Assembly: GCF_019925205.1 (NCBI RefSeq)
Contig: NC_083566.1
Location: forward strand, 19,716,001 to 19,780,000
DNA from: Metopolophium dirhodum
Taxonomy: Eukaryota; Arthropoda; Insecta; Hemiptera; Aphididae
Reading direction: 5' to 3'
Length of the DNA stretch: 64,000 nucleotides
The stretch's first letter is position 1; the number at the start of each line of letters is the position of its first letter. A program made the position numbers and the translations under genes. Positions 28,401 to 40,000 of the stretch are shown here, one piece after another. Below the pieces are notes generated by a model that saw only the letters and a list, made by a program, of their open reading frames with translations, did no database searches and had not been told where the DNA came from.

Positions 28401-28407
28401 ATTTCAT
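4460..28407 (-). CDS. RNF19: RNF19-type RBR E3 ubiquitin-protein ligase (C-terminus not found)
   Basis: Nine minus-strand exons join in phase: 28407-28383, 9018-8824, 7653-7550, 6576-6381, 6311-6197, 5247-5057, 4993-4849, 4773-4637 and 4557-4460, giving 402 codons. RING1 is C119-x2-C122-x14-C137-x-H139-x2-C142-x2-C145-x17-C163-x2-C166. The IBR spans about 206-251. RING2 is about 282-313, with catalytic Cys297 in DGSCNHMTC. The stretch from SGCTFWGKKPWSRKKK through a membrane segment (about 346-369) to GRKMYTRY is diagnostic of RNF19A/B, which are membrane-anchored ligases that transfer ubiquitin through a Cys thioester. An in-frame stop lies upstream of the first ATG, supporting that start. 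The last donor (gcg|gtgagt) is good, but the next exon, expected to carry the second membrane segment and tail, was not recognised. Reading through gives 34 more residues and a stop at 4355. Confidence 0.88.
11660..13112 (+). repeat. Dispersed repeat family, long copy, plus orientation
   Basis: This is the longest copy of a family seen at least ten times in the window. Its left end carries gagtctgagcgaagcgatga, then a block with tcatcacctttt and aagtgaatctagttggt, then AT-rich modules built around cataaaattt, ctataaatatca and aaagttcaaattttgaca. Its right end carries cgctcagaatcg and a conserved block around gtgacccacttgtaacctac, ending near 13112. Internal modules recur within the copy, so it looks internally duplicated. 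No coding capacity is visible. A non-autonomous transposable element is likely, class unknown. Confidence 0.65.
13648..14090 (-). repeat. Same family, opposite orientation, right end only
   Basis: This is the reverse complement of the right-hand module at about 12830-13112, starting at ggtgggtaagtggatgtcgc and running through gattctgagcgaaaacggtc. It is very similar to that module over about 280 bases, so the two form a large inverted repeat around a ~540 bp spacer. It breaks off near 14090 where unrelated sequence starts. Confidence 0.65.
17200..17812 (+). repeat. Dispersed repeat family copy, plus orientation
   Basis: It begins with the module containing actgtagatacttgaaaatt and ends with the conserved block around gtgacccacttgtaacctac and ccacctttttt. 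The left end of the family (the cgaagcgatga block) is missing, so the copy is truncated. Confidence 0.6.
18055..18692 (-). repeat. Dispersed repeat family copy, near-complete but internally deleted
   Basis: Both family ends are present: ctctgctgtacagtaggtca on the left and cgctccgctcagaatct on the right. At about 640 bp it is much shorter than the copy at 11660-13112, so the middle modules are deleted. The end at 18690 is followed immediately by more family sequence up to about 19410, suggesting tandem or nested insertion. Confidence 0.6.
20172..21062 (-). repeat. Dispersed repeat family copy, complete, ~890 bp
   Basis: It runs from aaggtgggcaagtg to cattgctccgctcagaatct, with both family ends and the conserved inner modules. 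It is the best candidate for a full-length member in minus orientation. The two ends are not inverted copies of each other, so a classical terminal-inverted-repeat element is not supported. A small internal duplication lies in the block around 20210-20240 (two successive aggtcaca words). Confidence 0.6.
23632..24400. mobile_element. Candidate hAT-like non-autonomous element
   Basis: The left end reads cagtggcgaagc and the right end, reverse complemented, reads cagtagtgaggc, an imperfect terminal inverted repeat of a type frequent in hAT elements. The flanks are caattgac and caatcaac, matching at six of eight positions, as expected for an aged 8-bp duplication. The interior holds open frames (for example 23831-24064) with no recognisable transposase. 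This is tentative. Confidence 0.4.
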
Positions 28408-31400
28408 GTGGCGTATCAAAATACGTGTGCTTCGCAAGAGGCGTAATAACAGATGCTGCCCACGATCAACACGATTTTTATAATCATAAGACGAGTGCCG
28501 AATTAATAATTTTAAACAATATCATAATTCTATACGATAGTATAGGATATACGTATAATATACTAGAACATTTAAATGAGCAATTTCGATTCGTTCGGTT
28601 ACCAGCTATGTATGAAGGAAATTCACTTTTTGGCGTAATAACATTTGAAACGTAAAAATAAACACTCCGATAAATCGCTGATAATAAAAATAATAATAGC
28701 TATTAGTTATCATAAGCAAAATAATAATATACAATTTAAATATTATTACATATTTATTATTATGTGTCCGTGTTTATTTTACTGTGAGTAAATTTGTCTA
28801 CATTATAAAGTATTTACACAAATTACTAATGCATCTAATAACTCAGCTACTCTAAGTGAGATAAACATGAACTGACTACTGAGAAGAAAAACAAAAACTT
28901 TTTTCGACTTTCTAAAAAATAATAATAATAACACGTTTGGAGAGTATAACGGGACTGGGAAGGAGAAATTGGTCACGTCTGGACGGTGTTGTTGGTGAGT
29001 ATGTCTGGTCTCCTATTGGTCTGTTATTAACGTCACGAATCTTGGAAAAGTCGACAAGTCCATGGAAAATATACTTACTACTTCGCGGTACACTGATAAT
29101 AATAATACTCAAAATCGCCGATAGGAAAATGAACTAACGAGACGATTGATAATGTTAAGCTATTAATAATTATAACGATAAATTTTTAAGTGAAGCGAAC
29201 TATAAGTATATATGTACAAATAATTTACGATTTTAAAATACCAATAACTCGCTTTAAAAATAAAATATAGTAAAGAGTGACATTTATTACCATTTACCAC
29301 CTTAACTAATAATCTTAAATTTAAATTTGATAAGATTTATTTTCACTCCAATTTTTGAACTAACGGAGCTAAACGTGATCAGCTGAGCGTACAATTTGCC
29401 ATCTACACACAAGACGGAAACAAATGTCGGTGTAACGTCCTCTTAAGATGGTTAATGAAATATTAATGTTAAATGTTAATCCCAAGTCCCTACTCCCAAG
29501 GTGGATTTAAATGGTTTAATAAATTAGATATTAATTTACCTCGGTCAATCGATATAGACATATACAACATTCATTATTACGTAAAAGTATGAATTAATCT
29601 TTATCCTTATTCAAAATCATAGTGTATTGAAATTTTGAATGTTTAAACCTCGAACCTCATGGCATGATAATATAGGATAATTATTTAAAATCGTGGTTCA
29701 TACATTGTACCTTCATGGTATGCCAGCAGATATTATGCTAATAACTTAGAAATTAGTAATTACTTCGATTTTTGATTTGAATACATCGACAGTTACAAAC
29801 AAATCATTTATTTTTTCTAATTTACAGTAAAAATGGTTCTCATTTGAAAAAAAAGTAATGTGTATCGCCACAAAACAATGGTGTAAAAATCTAAGTACCT
29901 ATTTGAAAATATTGCACTTTGACTTTGGTATAAAAATCAGAAATTTATTATTATACTTTATCATGATTAAAGGAAAAAAAGCGGAAAACGGTTAGGATCA
30001 TACAGTAGTTCTGTATAACGTTATATGGTTACGATACATTTTATCTTAAACCGCGAATAGGAGTGAGCATAATTAATATTTATTATTACCATACAGTATA
30101 GACATAATAGAATCTATTATATCTATTATTATTATTATTGTGTCAGTTAAATTGTTAATGAATCACTCTGTATTATATTACTCTATGCTCTCAGCTGTGT
30201 ATAATAGGTAGTCATAGATTAAAGATTATTATAGTATAATTAGATAATAGTATAGGATTATGATTTTAAGGTTGAATTATGCATACTAGAATTATAGTTA
30301 AATCGTAACTAAATACTAGGTACTACTAAGTATATCTATTTAGCCATGAGTAGAATCTTAGTTATTAGTCCAGTTGGTGTATTTTTTCATTTTTGAAAAA
30401 AACCGAATTTTTGTTTTAAACTGTTTAAAACGATGTTTTCAATAAAATAAACTGTCTTTGAAGTGTTTTTAACAGTAAATTTTTTTTTATTTATTTAAAC
30501 TTACAATATGTCAACATATTACATGTTATTACAAGGTATTATTTATATAATAATGATACGGTTAACAGAAAACAGTAAATTTAAAATAACTTAATTTTAG
30601 TTTAATATTTAATTTACTAATATGCTAATTTGCAGTGTACTAGACACTAGTATATGTTTCACTGTTTATTTATTACTTATTTTAAATCTTAAAAGTAGGT
30701 ATATGAAATGTATTTTAAATATTTTCTGAATGGATGTATTATGTGGACATTATATTATGATTATATTAACCATAGACCTATAAGTTTAACTAATAAGTAA
30801 AAACATTTTAAATTTGGTAATTTATTCAATACAATTAAAAAAAAAATAAAAATGAAGGATGGTAATAGGTTATATTGTTTAATACTTTAACTTTTTTAAA
30901 GGATATCTATTATTACCTATTTATTATTAATAATAAACTAAAAAAAACACAACATTCACTTGGATTTTACACTATTTTAAACATGTTTTAATCGTTTTAA
31001 ACAATGAACAAAACATTTAAAACAAGTTGTGTAAAACATTGTGTTTGAAGGCTTAAAGGCTTGTACCCTGGATATTACTGTATAGTGTATAATTTCAATT
31101 TTCATGGGTAGAATAAAATGCGTTATCAGTGATTCGTTATCTAGCCTATAACTTCAATCCGTTGACCATTGGTTATAATTTTATAAATTAACATTGACAA
31201 TATTGACATTAAATTTTATAAAAATGTTATAGGTACTATTCACTATTGGCACCTACTAATAATATTATAATTTATAATAATTATTATACTGTTTCTTAAT
31301 CATTGGTCACTGATTCTTACAACTACTTACTTTTTAGACTGTAATTTATTTTTCACACTTTTGTCTTGTACTCAGTAGTCATTAATCAGTTGAGCACCTA

Positions 31401-31511
31401 GGTACATTATCATTATAATATTTTATATTTTCATTTATAGACTTGGTTGTACTGACAAAAATTCTATAAACATTTTAATTTTAAAAACCTTTAAATATTT
31501 CTTCTCAAAAA
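28408..31511. other. Intergenic region with divergent promoters of RNF19 and P5CR
   Basis: The 5' UTR of RNF19 must start on the minus strand between about 28408 and 29200, and that of P5CR lies on the plus strand shortly before 31512. A patch around 28950-29080 is less AT-rich than its surroundings and open on both strands, which could mark the RNF19 promoter. The rest is AT-rich with no coding signal or recognisable element. Confidence 0.4.
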
Positions 31512-33927
31512 ATGTCCACGCCCAACTATGATCCTCATAAAATATATGAAATCGGTTTCATAGGGTCTGGAAATATGGCTCAAGCCATTGGACTTGCTTT
31601 TATCAAGAAAGGTAAATTTGATAAATAATTTTAGTTAACTATAGTTTAATATTTTCCCCTCAAGCACATAGTCACATGTGGTGACTTCTTAATCAAGCAT
31701 ACCTACCATGTTTTCAGTCTCTTTTCATATGTACTTATTATGCTAAGTATAGATTATATATTTATTATAAAAATTTAAAAAATCGCACATTATTTTTTTT
31801 TCTTTTTGTACCTATACAATCTACCTATTAGTACATTTTATTTTCTAAAGAATCTCAAAATTAGCTAATATAGCCACCTAAAAAAAATATCTCATTTATA
31901 TGTTAGACTTACTGTGTTTTATAATAAAAATAATATAATGACATATTAATGATTTTTTTAAAGGGATATGTAAAGCGGAAAACTTAATTGTATCATCACC
32001 TTCAGAAAATAATAAAAAAGTATGGAGAGATATTGGTGCTGCTGTAACAACTGATAATAGTAGGTTTATAGTAACAGCACTAAATACTACGTTTATGATG
32101 TTCAGTTGACGTTCATTAGAATTTGGCTCTTTATTCATCTATTTTTCAGATGCTGTGTTTTGTAATACTAAAATAGTATTTTTAGCAACAAAACCCCAAT
32201 ATTTCCCTAAGGTCGTATCAGAATTATTTACAACAGTTTTTGGTTCTTTAAATATTTTAATATCAATTATGGCTGGAATACCACTAAATATATTACAAGA
32301 GGTAAGGAATTGAAATTATAATTTGAACTAATAAAACTATTATGTACTTCAATCTAAGTTATTTTATTGATTATTATTCATATTTAAAAAAGTTATAAAT
32401 AGTTTTTTTTTTTAACATTTACTTGATTATTATATTTTTAATAAATACATATTAAAAAAACTGTTCATTTGATTGATATAACATTTCAATGATGAACTGT
32501 AATCTGATACATAAAATATGCACCTAACTTATTTTAATTTTGTCTACTATTAAGGTACTAAAATATATACTAATAGCTCCTTAAATATTATGTATAGGAT
32601 ATTGTATAGTCTTGGTTATTCTTGATTTATAAGTGTTGAAAGAACTGTAATCACTAATCATTTTATTTTTTTATTTTAGTCATTCAAGGTAAACCCTAGC
32701 GTTTTATTCAAAGTTATGCCAAATACACCTAGTCTAATCGGAGAAGGATTTTCAGGTTTGTTTAAACCCATGTTTTACAAAATGAGAGGTTTGCAGCATA
32801 TTTAAGCCAGCCTAAATTCTTGTTACTTTATTACCCTCTAGACCTCCCCCCGTAAATCTGCCAATGGTTATGGGTACCAAGCTGTGCCGAACCCACCATA
32901 TTATTCACTATGGCAGTCTCATACTTTGGTCTATATAGGGATTTAATTGGATTGCCTTTTAAAATTTGTAGGTGGTTATAAAAATCATTTGGTTTATTGC
33001 ATTATAACACGGCAATTTTTTGCTATTTAAAATAGTATAGCTATGCATAGAATAAAATTCAGTGGAGTGGGTCATTCGAGTTATTTGAACTGTCAATTTA
33101 AATGTCATAAGGTATCACTGCTATTTAAAGGTGCATTTATGTATAAATTTCACAATAAAATTAAACTAGGTTGGTTTGAAGCACAAATCAATATAATAGA
33201 GCATACCATATTGATTATATTTGTATGGCTGGCAAATTCATAGTTAATAATTAATCAATTATTGTTATATTAAAATAAGATGATCACTAACAATTTAAAA
33301 TGTTATCTGTTATTAATATATTGTTTTAGCAATTTCTCATCTAAGTGATGCTAGCTTGGAGGAAATTTCTGTAACTTTGCCAAAAGTAAAATTCTTAATG
33401 AGTGCTGTAGGTGGTGTAGAAGTTATACCAGAATCATTAATGAATGCAGCTGGAGCAATTTCAGGTTCTGGTCCTGCTTATGTAAGCATTCCAAAATTTA
33501 AAAATATGTTCCTATAATATATGATTGATTATTTTTTATCAATAAATGATACAGATTAAATATAATTGTTTAGGCATTTCTTATAATTGAAGCATTGGCT
33601 GATGGTGGTGTAAAACAAGGCATTCCGCGTGACCTAGCTGTACGCTTAGCAGCTAGTGCTATAGCAGGAGGAAGTCGTATGGTTTTAGAAACAGGAAAAC
33701 ATACTGGCCAACTAAAGGATATGGTAACATCTGCTGGTGGATCAACAATTGCAGCTTTACATGCTTTAGAAAGAGGAGGTGTTAGGTAAATATATAATTT
33801 TGTAATCCAGCTGATTATTTCTTTAAAATATACAATTATTATTTGTAATGCTTCATATAGATTTGCCATGATGGATGCAGTTGAAGCAGCTACCAATAGA
33901 TCAAAGGAAATGGGAGAAAAAAAATAA
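31512..33927 (+). CDS. P5CR: Pyrroline-5-carboxylate reductase, seven exons
   Basis: The exons are 31512-31611, 31964-32059, 32150-32301, 32680-32755, 33330-33481, 33574-33785 and 33861-33927, all with GT/AG borders and consistent phase, giving 284 residues. The enzyme reduces pyrroline-5-carboxylate to proline with NAD(P)H, the last step of proline synthesis. The N-terminal Rossmann motif is GFIGSGNMAQAIG (Gly15, Gly18, Gly20). VFLATKPQ and VMPNTPSLIGEG follow. The C-terminal dimerisation and active-site half has SGSGPAY, EALADGGVKQGIP and the family signature HTGQLKDMVTSAGGSTIAAL. The length fits animal and bacterial members. No clear mitochondrial presequence is seen, so it may be the cytosolic type. 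The stop lies 155 bp from that of PRPF18 on the other strand. Confidence 0.93.
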
Positions 33928-34082
33928 TAGTTATGATTGCCTTTTATAATGGTCTATGATTATTAATGTCATTATAATAGTCAACTAAATAATTAGTTTT
34001 ACTTTAAAGTTTATACATCATCTTATGTCTTTATAATATAATACAGTATAAAAAATATTTTTGTTTTGATAGTAATAATATT
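33928..34082. terminator. Shared convergent 3' region of P5CR and PRPF18
   Basis: Only 155 bp separate the two stop codons. No aataaa is present on either strand in this gap, though AT-rich variants are. The 3' UTRs of the two genes therefore probably overlap or run into each other's last exon. Confidence 0.5.
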
Positions 34083-37000
34083 TTATGTATCTGGGGCATA
34101 TTCAACACATCTAGATGGATCAGTTGGGAAAAATAGTTGACATTTAGTCATTAAACGTTTCAAGGCTTGAATGTATTTCCTTTGTGTTTCATCATTTAGT
34201 ACATGTGCTACATTTTTTGAGAAAATCTTTTCTCGACCCGTACGAGCGTGAATACCAACCATAGTAACTCCAATAGGCCACGGAGCGTTACCAATAGCCA
34301 TTTCTAAATATGCATCACTAGCTCTTAAATAGTCTTTCTCCAGCATGTGTTTTGTAATAAGTGTAAGACTATCCAAAATGTCATCAGGCAAACTGCTGTT
34401 TTTTAGTTTTCTTAGTAATGGTTTCAAGTAAATTAGGGTTTGATTGTAAGTAGCTAACGCTAACTTTCCTTTTGTACTAGCTTTTTCTTTAACAGATCTA
34501 GCGTTAAGTTGAACCTCCCACATTTTCAATAACAATTGTAAAAGCTGTAAAATAATTTCCATATCTTGGGATCGATCACGTCTTCTTCCTAAAATACCAG
34601 CTTTAGATTGAATGGTTTCATAAGTTGCCATTGCTTCTTCCATGCTTTCCAATTCTGTATAAGTTTTTTCAGGTGCCTTATTTGTCATAAGCTTATCCAA
34701 ATAGTCTTGATCAACTTTTTCTAGTGCTTCTTGAAAATCATTTCTGAAACCCTAAGTACAACATATTTTATGTTAAAATACAGAAATAATTTATATAATC
34801 AAAAATTGAAGATATACCTTATTTGATTCTGGTTCAGCAAGTTCACTTCTACGTAATCTTTTAAAAGAATCGAGTTCGGATTCTCCAAACAGTGTAATAG
34901 GTTCACCACGATCTCTCAACCTACGAATTACTTCTTTTCTTGATAAGGTATGTTTCTCAGATGTAGAACTATTACTTTCATCACCACTACCTACATTTAT
35001 AGTTAAACAATTATTATGCTTTTTTTTATAAGCTTAAATTTACATTTTGACAAAATTTACATATTATGTAGTAAATGTATCAAATGTAAAAATTTTTTAG
35101 ATAAGTATTATAAACTTAATAGAAAGTTCCTCATAATGAAAGTCTAAAAAATATTTAAATGTATTTTGATTATAGACATTTTGTTTTCAAATTTCAGCCA
35201 GAGAAACCAAACCAAGTTGAGAAGCAACAGGTCCATAATTATGGGGTTTACAGAGAATATTATATCTAAAACTAGCATACCTCATACATTTACGCTGAAC
35301 CCTTTTTAGCCTAAGACTGTTATTGAAGTCGTGAGGATCCAAAATAACAGCATTATACTCAACAATAGAGCAAACAAATGCACAATAAAGCACCTTAAAT
35401 GTTAAGCCTAACTGAAAATCCCTACGTAATCTTAATACAAACCCCAAAGTTTTAAAAGCCTTACAACAAATATTTTCAATGTGGGGTCTCGGATCAAGAT
35501 CACTATTAAGAATAAAACCTAGATCAGTTATACAACCATTAGAGCATGAGATAGCAGTAAGTTCGAAATGATATACGTATATGACAGGGGACTGGATCCT
35601 GGCAAAAGTCATGGTCTTACATTTAGAAACATTAAAGAATAACCCTAGTAAATTGAACCACTCAGTGAACCGATCAAAATCACTCTGAAAGACAAATTAC
35701 AATCATCCAAGGAGGAAAATACGAGAGTAGAGCATAATATCATCTGCAAAACATAAAATATGGCTATTGGAAAGAACACTTGATACACTATTAATTAATA
35801 GAGAGATCAGGAGCGGAGATAGGTGTCCTCCTTGAGAAACGCCAGACGTAGCAAAATAGACATTCAATTTTACTCCAAACAATTTAACTCATTGGTAACG
35901 TTAAGAGAGGTAAGACAAGAACCAGGACAGGAGGGGTTCACCAATTCCAGATACATTGAGGACCTGAACAAGGGCATTGTGATTAACTGAATCAAATGCC
36001 TTATTGAAATCAGTGTAAATTACATTTACCTGTGATTTCAAATTAAAAATTGGTAGGTAAACATAATTGTTAAAAACTAAATGACAGGTAATGGTGGTAC
36101 AACCAGGACGAAAGACATGCTGTTCCTCCATAAGAATTCTATTGACCGATTGTTGAATACAATGCAAGACCAGCAATTCAAACATTTTGGAAAAATGTGA
36201 TTGGATGGAAATCGGGCAATAGTTGGACAGTTCACCAGACTTGAGTACAGGGGTAACTGGGCTGAACTTAAACATAGAAGGGAGGATTCCTTCTTCAAGT
36301 GAACGCTTAAAAAGAGTCAGAAGGAGAAAGTTATAACATTTTTTTAATTGACAAAAGTATTCACCGGATGAACCATCAGGTTCAACTATCCAGTTACCGT
36401 GCAAGTCAGATAAGTATTTATAAACATTTTCGGCTATCTTGTCGTATGCGCTCTACCGTAGATCGCGGTCTACCTGCAATTACGGCACGCTTGTCGTATG
36501 CGCTCTACTACCCAATTTATCTTTACTATCTTGACTTAATGCTAATAAAGAATAGCACTCTCTTTTATTGCATGATATAATTTTTGATCGTGTATTTAGT
36601 CATTGGCCGACAGTTCTTGGGTTTACACGGTTTTTATTTTCACTTTTCAATATGCTTGCAAAAGAATTTTATACTATAATTCAAAACAAAGAATTGGCTA
36701 CTAATTTTTTAATTTCTAAAAAACTTTTAGTAAATGTAGAAAATGTATTGTGCAATAAATGTAGTAGTAAAATGAAATATTACATAAAAAAAGAACGCAG
36801 AAAAGAAAGAAAATTGTTGAGGTGTAAAAGGAAAGGGTGTCAAACCACTCAAAGTATAAGGTAAGGTACTATTTAATATTTCATATGTATAATAATAATT
36901 ACCTATATATTTAGAAAGAACAATAGTTTTTGGACATACTTGGATAAAAATGGGCGTAATAATAGTGGATTAAACATTGGAGCACAACTAGAATTAGTTT

Positions 37001-40000
37001 ATTATTGGTGTCAAGATTTAAAGCAGTCCACAATTATAACTTTAACCGGTAGATCAGCTCATACAGTGTGTGACTGGATGAACTTGTGTCGTGATGTACC
37101 CGTCAGAATATTTGAAAACCGCAATAAATTAGGAGGACCCGGAATAGTTATCCAAGTAGTATTTTCCAAATATATTAATAAAATTAATGCTTGTACCTAT
37201 GTATGGTGTAATTGTATTACTTACAATTAGAGTGGTAAAAACGGTAGAGTGCAATCAAACGGTAGAGCCCATACTGCAGTCGTAATGTCGCCGGTAGAGC
37301 GCATACGACAAGATAGCCACATTTTCAACCGTAAAGTTAATATTATTAGGTAAGTCAAAGGACTTGATACCTCTAACGAGGTAGTATCAAGATTAAAATG
37401 ATCATCAGAGAAAACAGAAGAGAAGAACAAGATATTTTTTAATTGCTTATTAAACTATGGCGAGAATTTTGATTAGTGAATTTTCAATTAGGAACAAAGT
37501 CAACCTAACCAATTGTGTATTGCATCATAAAAAGTATTAAACACTGTGTCCACATTATATAATTGGAATGTTGACAACCAGTCAAATGTCTAAGGGCTAG
37601 GATTTAAATGCAATAATTGTAAATTGAAAATGCAAATTGTAAACTATGCATTTTATTAACCAAAATATGCAAAAATAAGCCAATTTTTTTTTTATTTATT
37701 CTTAACATTTCATATTTTTTACATAAAATCAGAAACTTATGGAAATAGAAACTACTAATTAATAATTATTTACTATTACATTGAATATTGCTGTAATGAT
37801 ATTATGTTCTTTCAAATTTTGAAACACGAATAATTGGAATTATATTGAATAAAAAACTTGTCGTACTAATAAACTTTAATTGTACATGTTTTGCTTGTTT
37901 ATTATAATATTATCAATGTTCATAAATTTTTTTTTATCCATATAACCTGAATATTTATACCTACCATTTATGAGATTACAGATAACCAACTAAAAATGTA
38001 TAGAAAAAAAGAAAAGTTACACTATTTTCATCAACAATTATATTGTATATAGTAATTTTAAATATTAGGAAAAATACCTGAAGAATGGAATAATGAACTG
38101 TAGAATTCATACTACAAATTAATATATTAAAATTACAGATTGTGAAAATGTATGTATTGAAGATTCAAAACTATGTTGACTATAATTATATTTCTTATTA
38201 GATTTTGAACAAAAAAATATTTATTTTTTTTTTTTTGTAACTAACTAGCTGATCCTGTGCACTTCATTGCCCGTTAAACGTACCAACTCTATATGTCTCA
38301 AACTTGGTTCAATTCGTTATTTAATAATCGGTGTACGGTGTTCAAAATTTATCTTAACTTTTCTGTTGCCTGGAATAAAAATTCTGATTCGCATCAGTAT
38401 ATTATCAGGTAGGCAATCTACCTGCGGTGGATCGCGGGCCTGGTACGGTATGTACCTAAGTGTATGATTTAACTCTAAAGTATCAAAGTTACACAAAGTT
38501 TATTTTGATATAATACGGTGGATTAATGTAATCAATTAATACATAATCCTAACCTAACCGTACTAAATTCCAACAAATAAAAAAACCAAATTTAACCCTT
38601 TATAAATTATACCTATCTTCTTCCCAGAGATCTGCACACATATAGGCTATAGCTGATCCTGCGCATTTTGTGGCCCGTAAAAAATGACAACTCTTAAACA
38701 AATTGTGATTGTTCAACTCTTTTTTGGTGTAACTCACTGCAACAAGTGTAACTCAGCCACCCTGGTAGGCAATGTGTAAAAATTTGATTGGATGCATACT
38801 TGTACCTGATCTGCCCGATTAACCAATAGCAACCAATAATAAATAAATACTATTCCTATTAATTATTTCTCCTATAACCAATAGCAACCATTTATAAACA
38901 AATATTTCCATCGTAAATCTCAAAATCCTTGTTTGAGCACTTCTATTAATTGATATAGCCTATAGTCTTCCTCAAAGAATGGACTATCCAACAAAAAAAT
39001 ATAGCCCCTTACAGCCCTTTTTTAGTATTAAGAAGTAGCCTACATTTTTTCTCAGTGTCTAAACTATCTATGTACCAAATTTCATTTAAATTGGTTCAGT
39101 AGTTTCGGAGCCTATTCAATACAAAGAATCAAATCTTTCCTCTTTATAATATTAGTATAGATTAGTAAGTGACGAGTAAGTAAATTAAAGTATGTAGTAA
39201 ACATAGGTATGTAGAAGCCTGTGATTACAGCTATATTCTATATAATATCTTTAACATATTTTATGTTAGCATAAGAATTTAATACTAACCTGATGATTGT
39301 TTTTCAACCGGATTTTCAAGACCTTCAATTTTTACAGTACTTTTTTTCAAGTATTCTTCTCGTTCTTTGTTTAATAAATCAGATCTTTTAAAGAATTTTC
39401 TATTTGGATTCTACAAAATATAATTATAAATATCAAAATATTGCAAACTTTTTCTATAAAATGTATGAACTAGTCCAGTCGATGTAATGAAAAATAGTGG
39501 GGTAGCAGTAGCTGGGAAGTATTCCGAAGTTAATGGAATTTGTACAGGTTGTCTAGGGGTACTCTAGGATGTCTATCTTAAGTTTTTTGCTGTGGATGAT
39601 CCTGTACTAACTTAGGGGGGTGGAGGCTTATATCACGTAAACAAATCATATTTTGTAATCTATAGGACTTAACAAGTTGGAGAACATTAAATTAGATAAA
39701 ATTTGGTTGATAAAACTAATTTTTAGACCAACAATTAACCAAGATACAGCCAATCAGTCAGACAAAGTTTTTAAAATGTAAAAAATAGCTGAAAACGAAG
39801 GTTTTGTATCTATAACTATTTAATACCATTATTTCCATGTTAATTGTGTCTATCACTCATCAATATCAACATCCAGAAACATCTAGGAACTCCTAAGACC
39901 CTCCCCACTCTTTTCCTTTCACCAAACGTGAAGATCTCATTATAACATTGAAAATGTGTTTAAAAAAACCATCTTTTTGGTTTTACTAACCAAATTTTAG

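Noticed and set aside
38267..38467. Plus-strand frame of 66 codons
   Set aside because: It falls inside an interspersed repeat and shows no domain.
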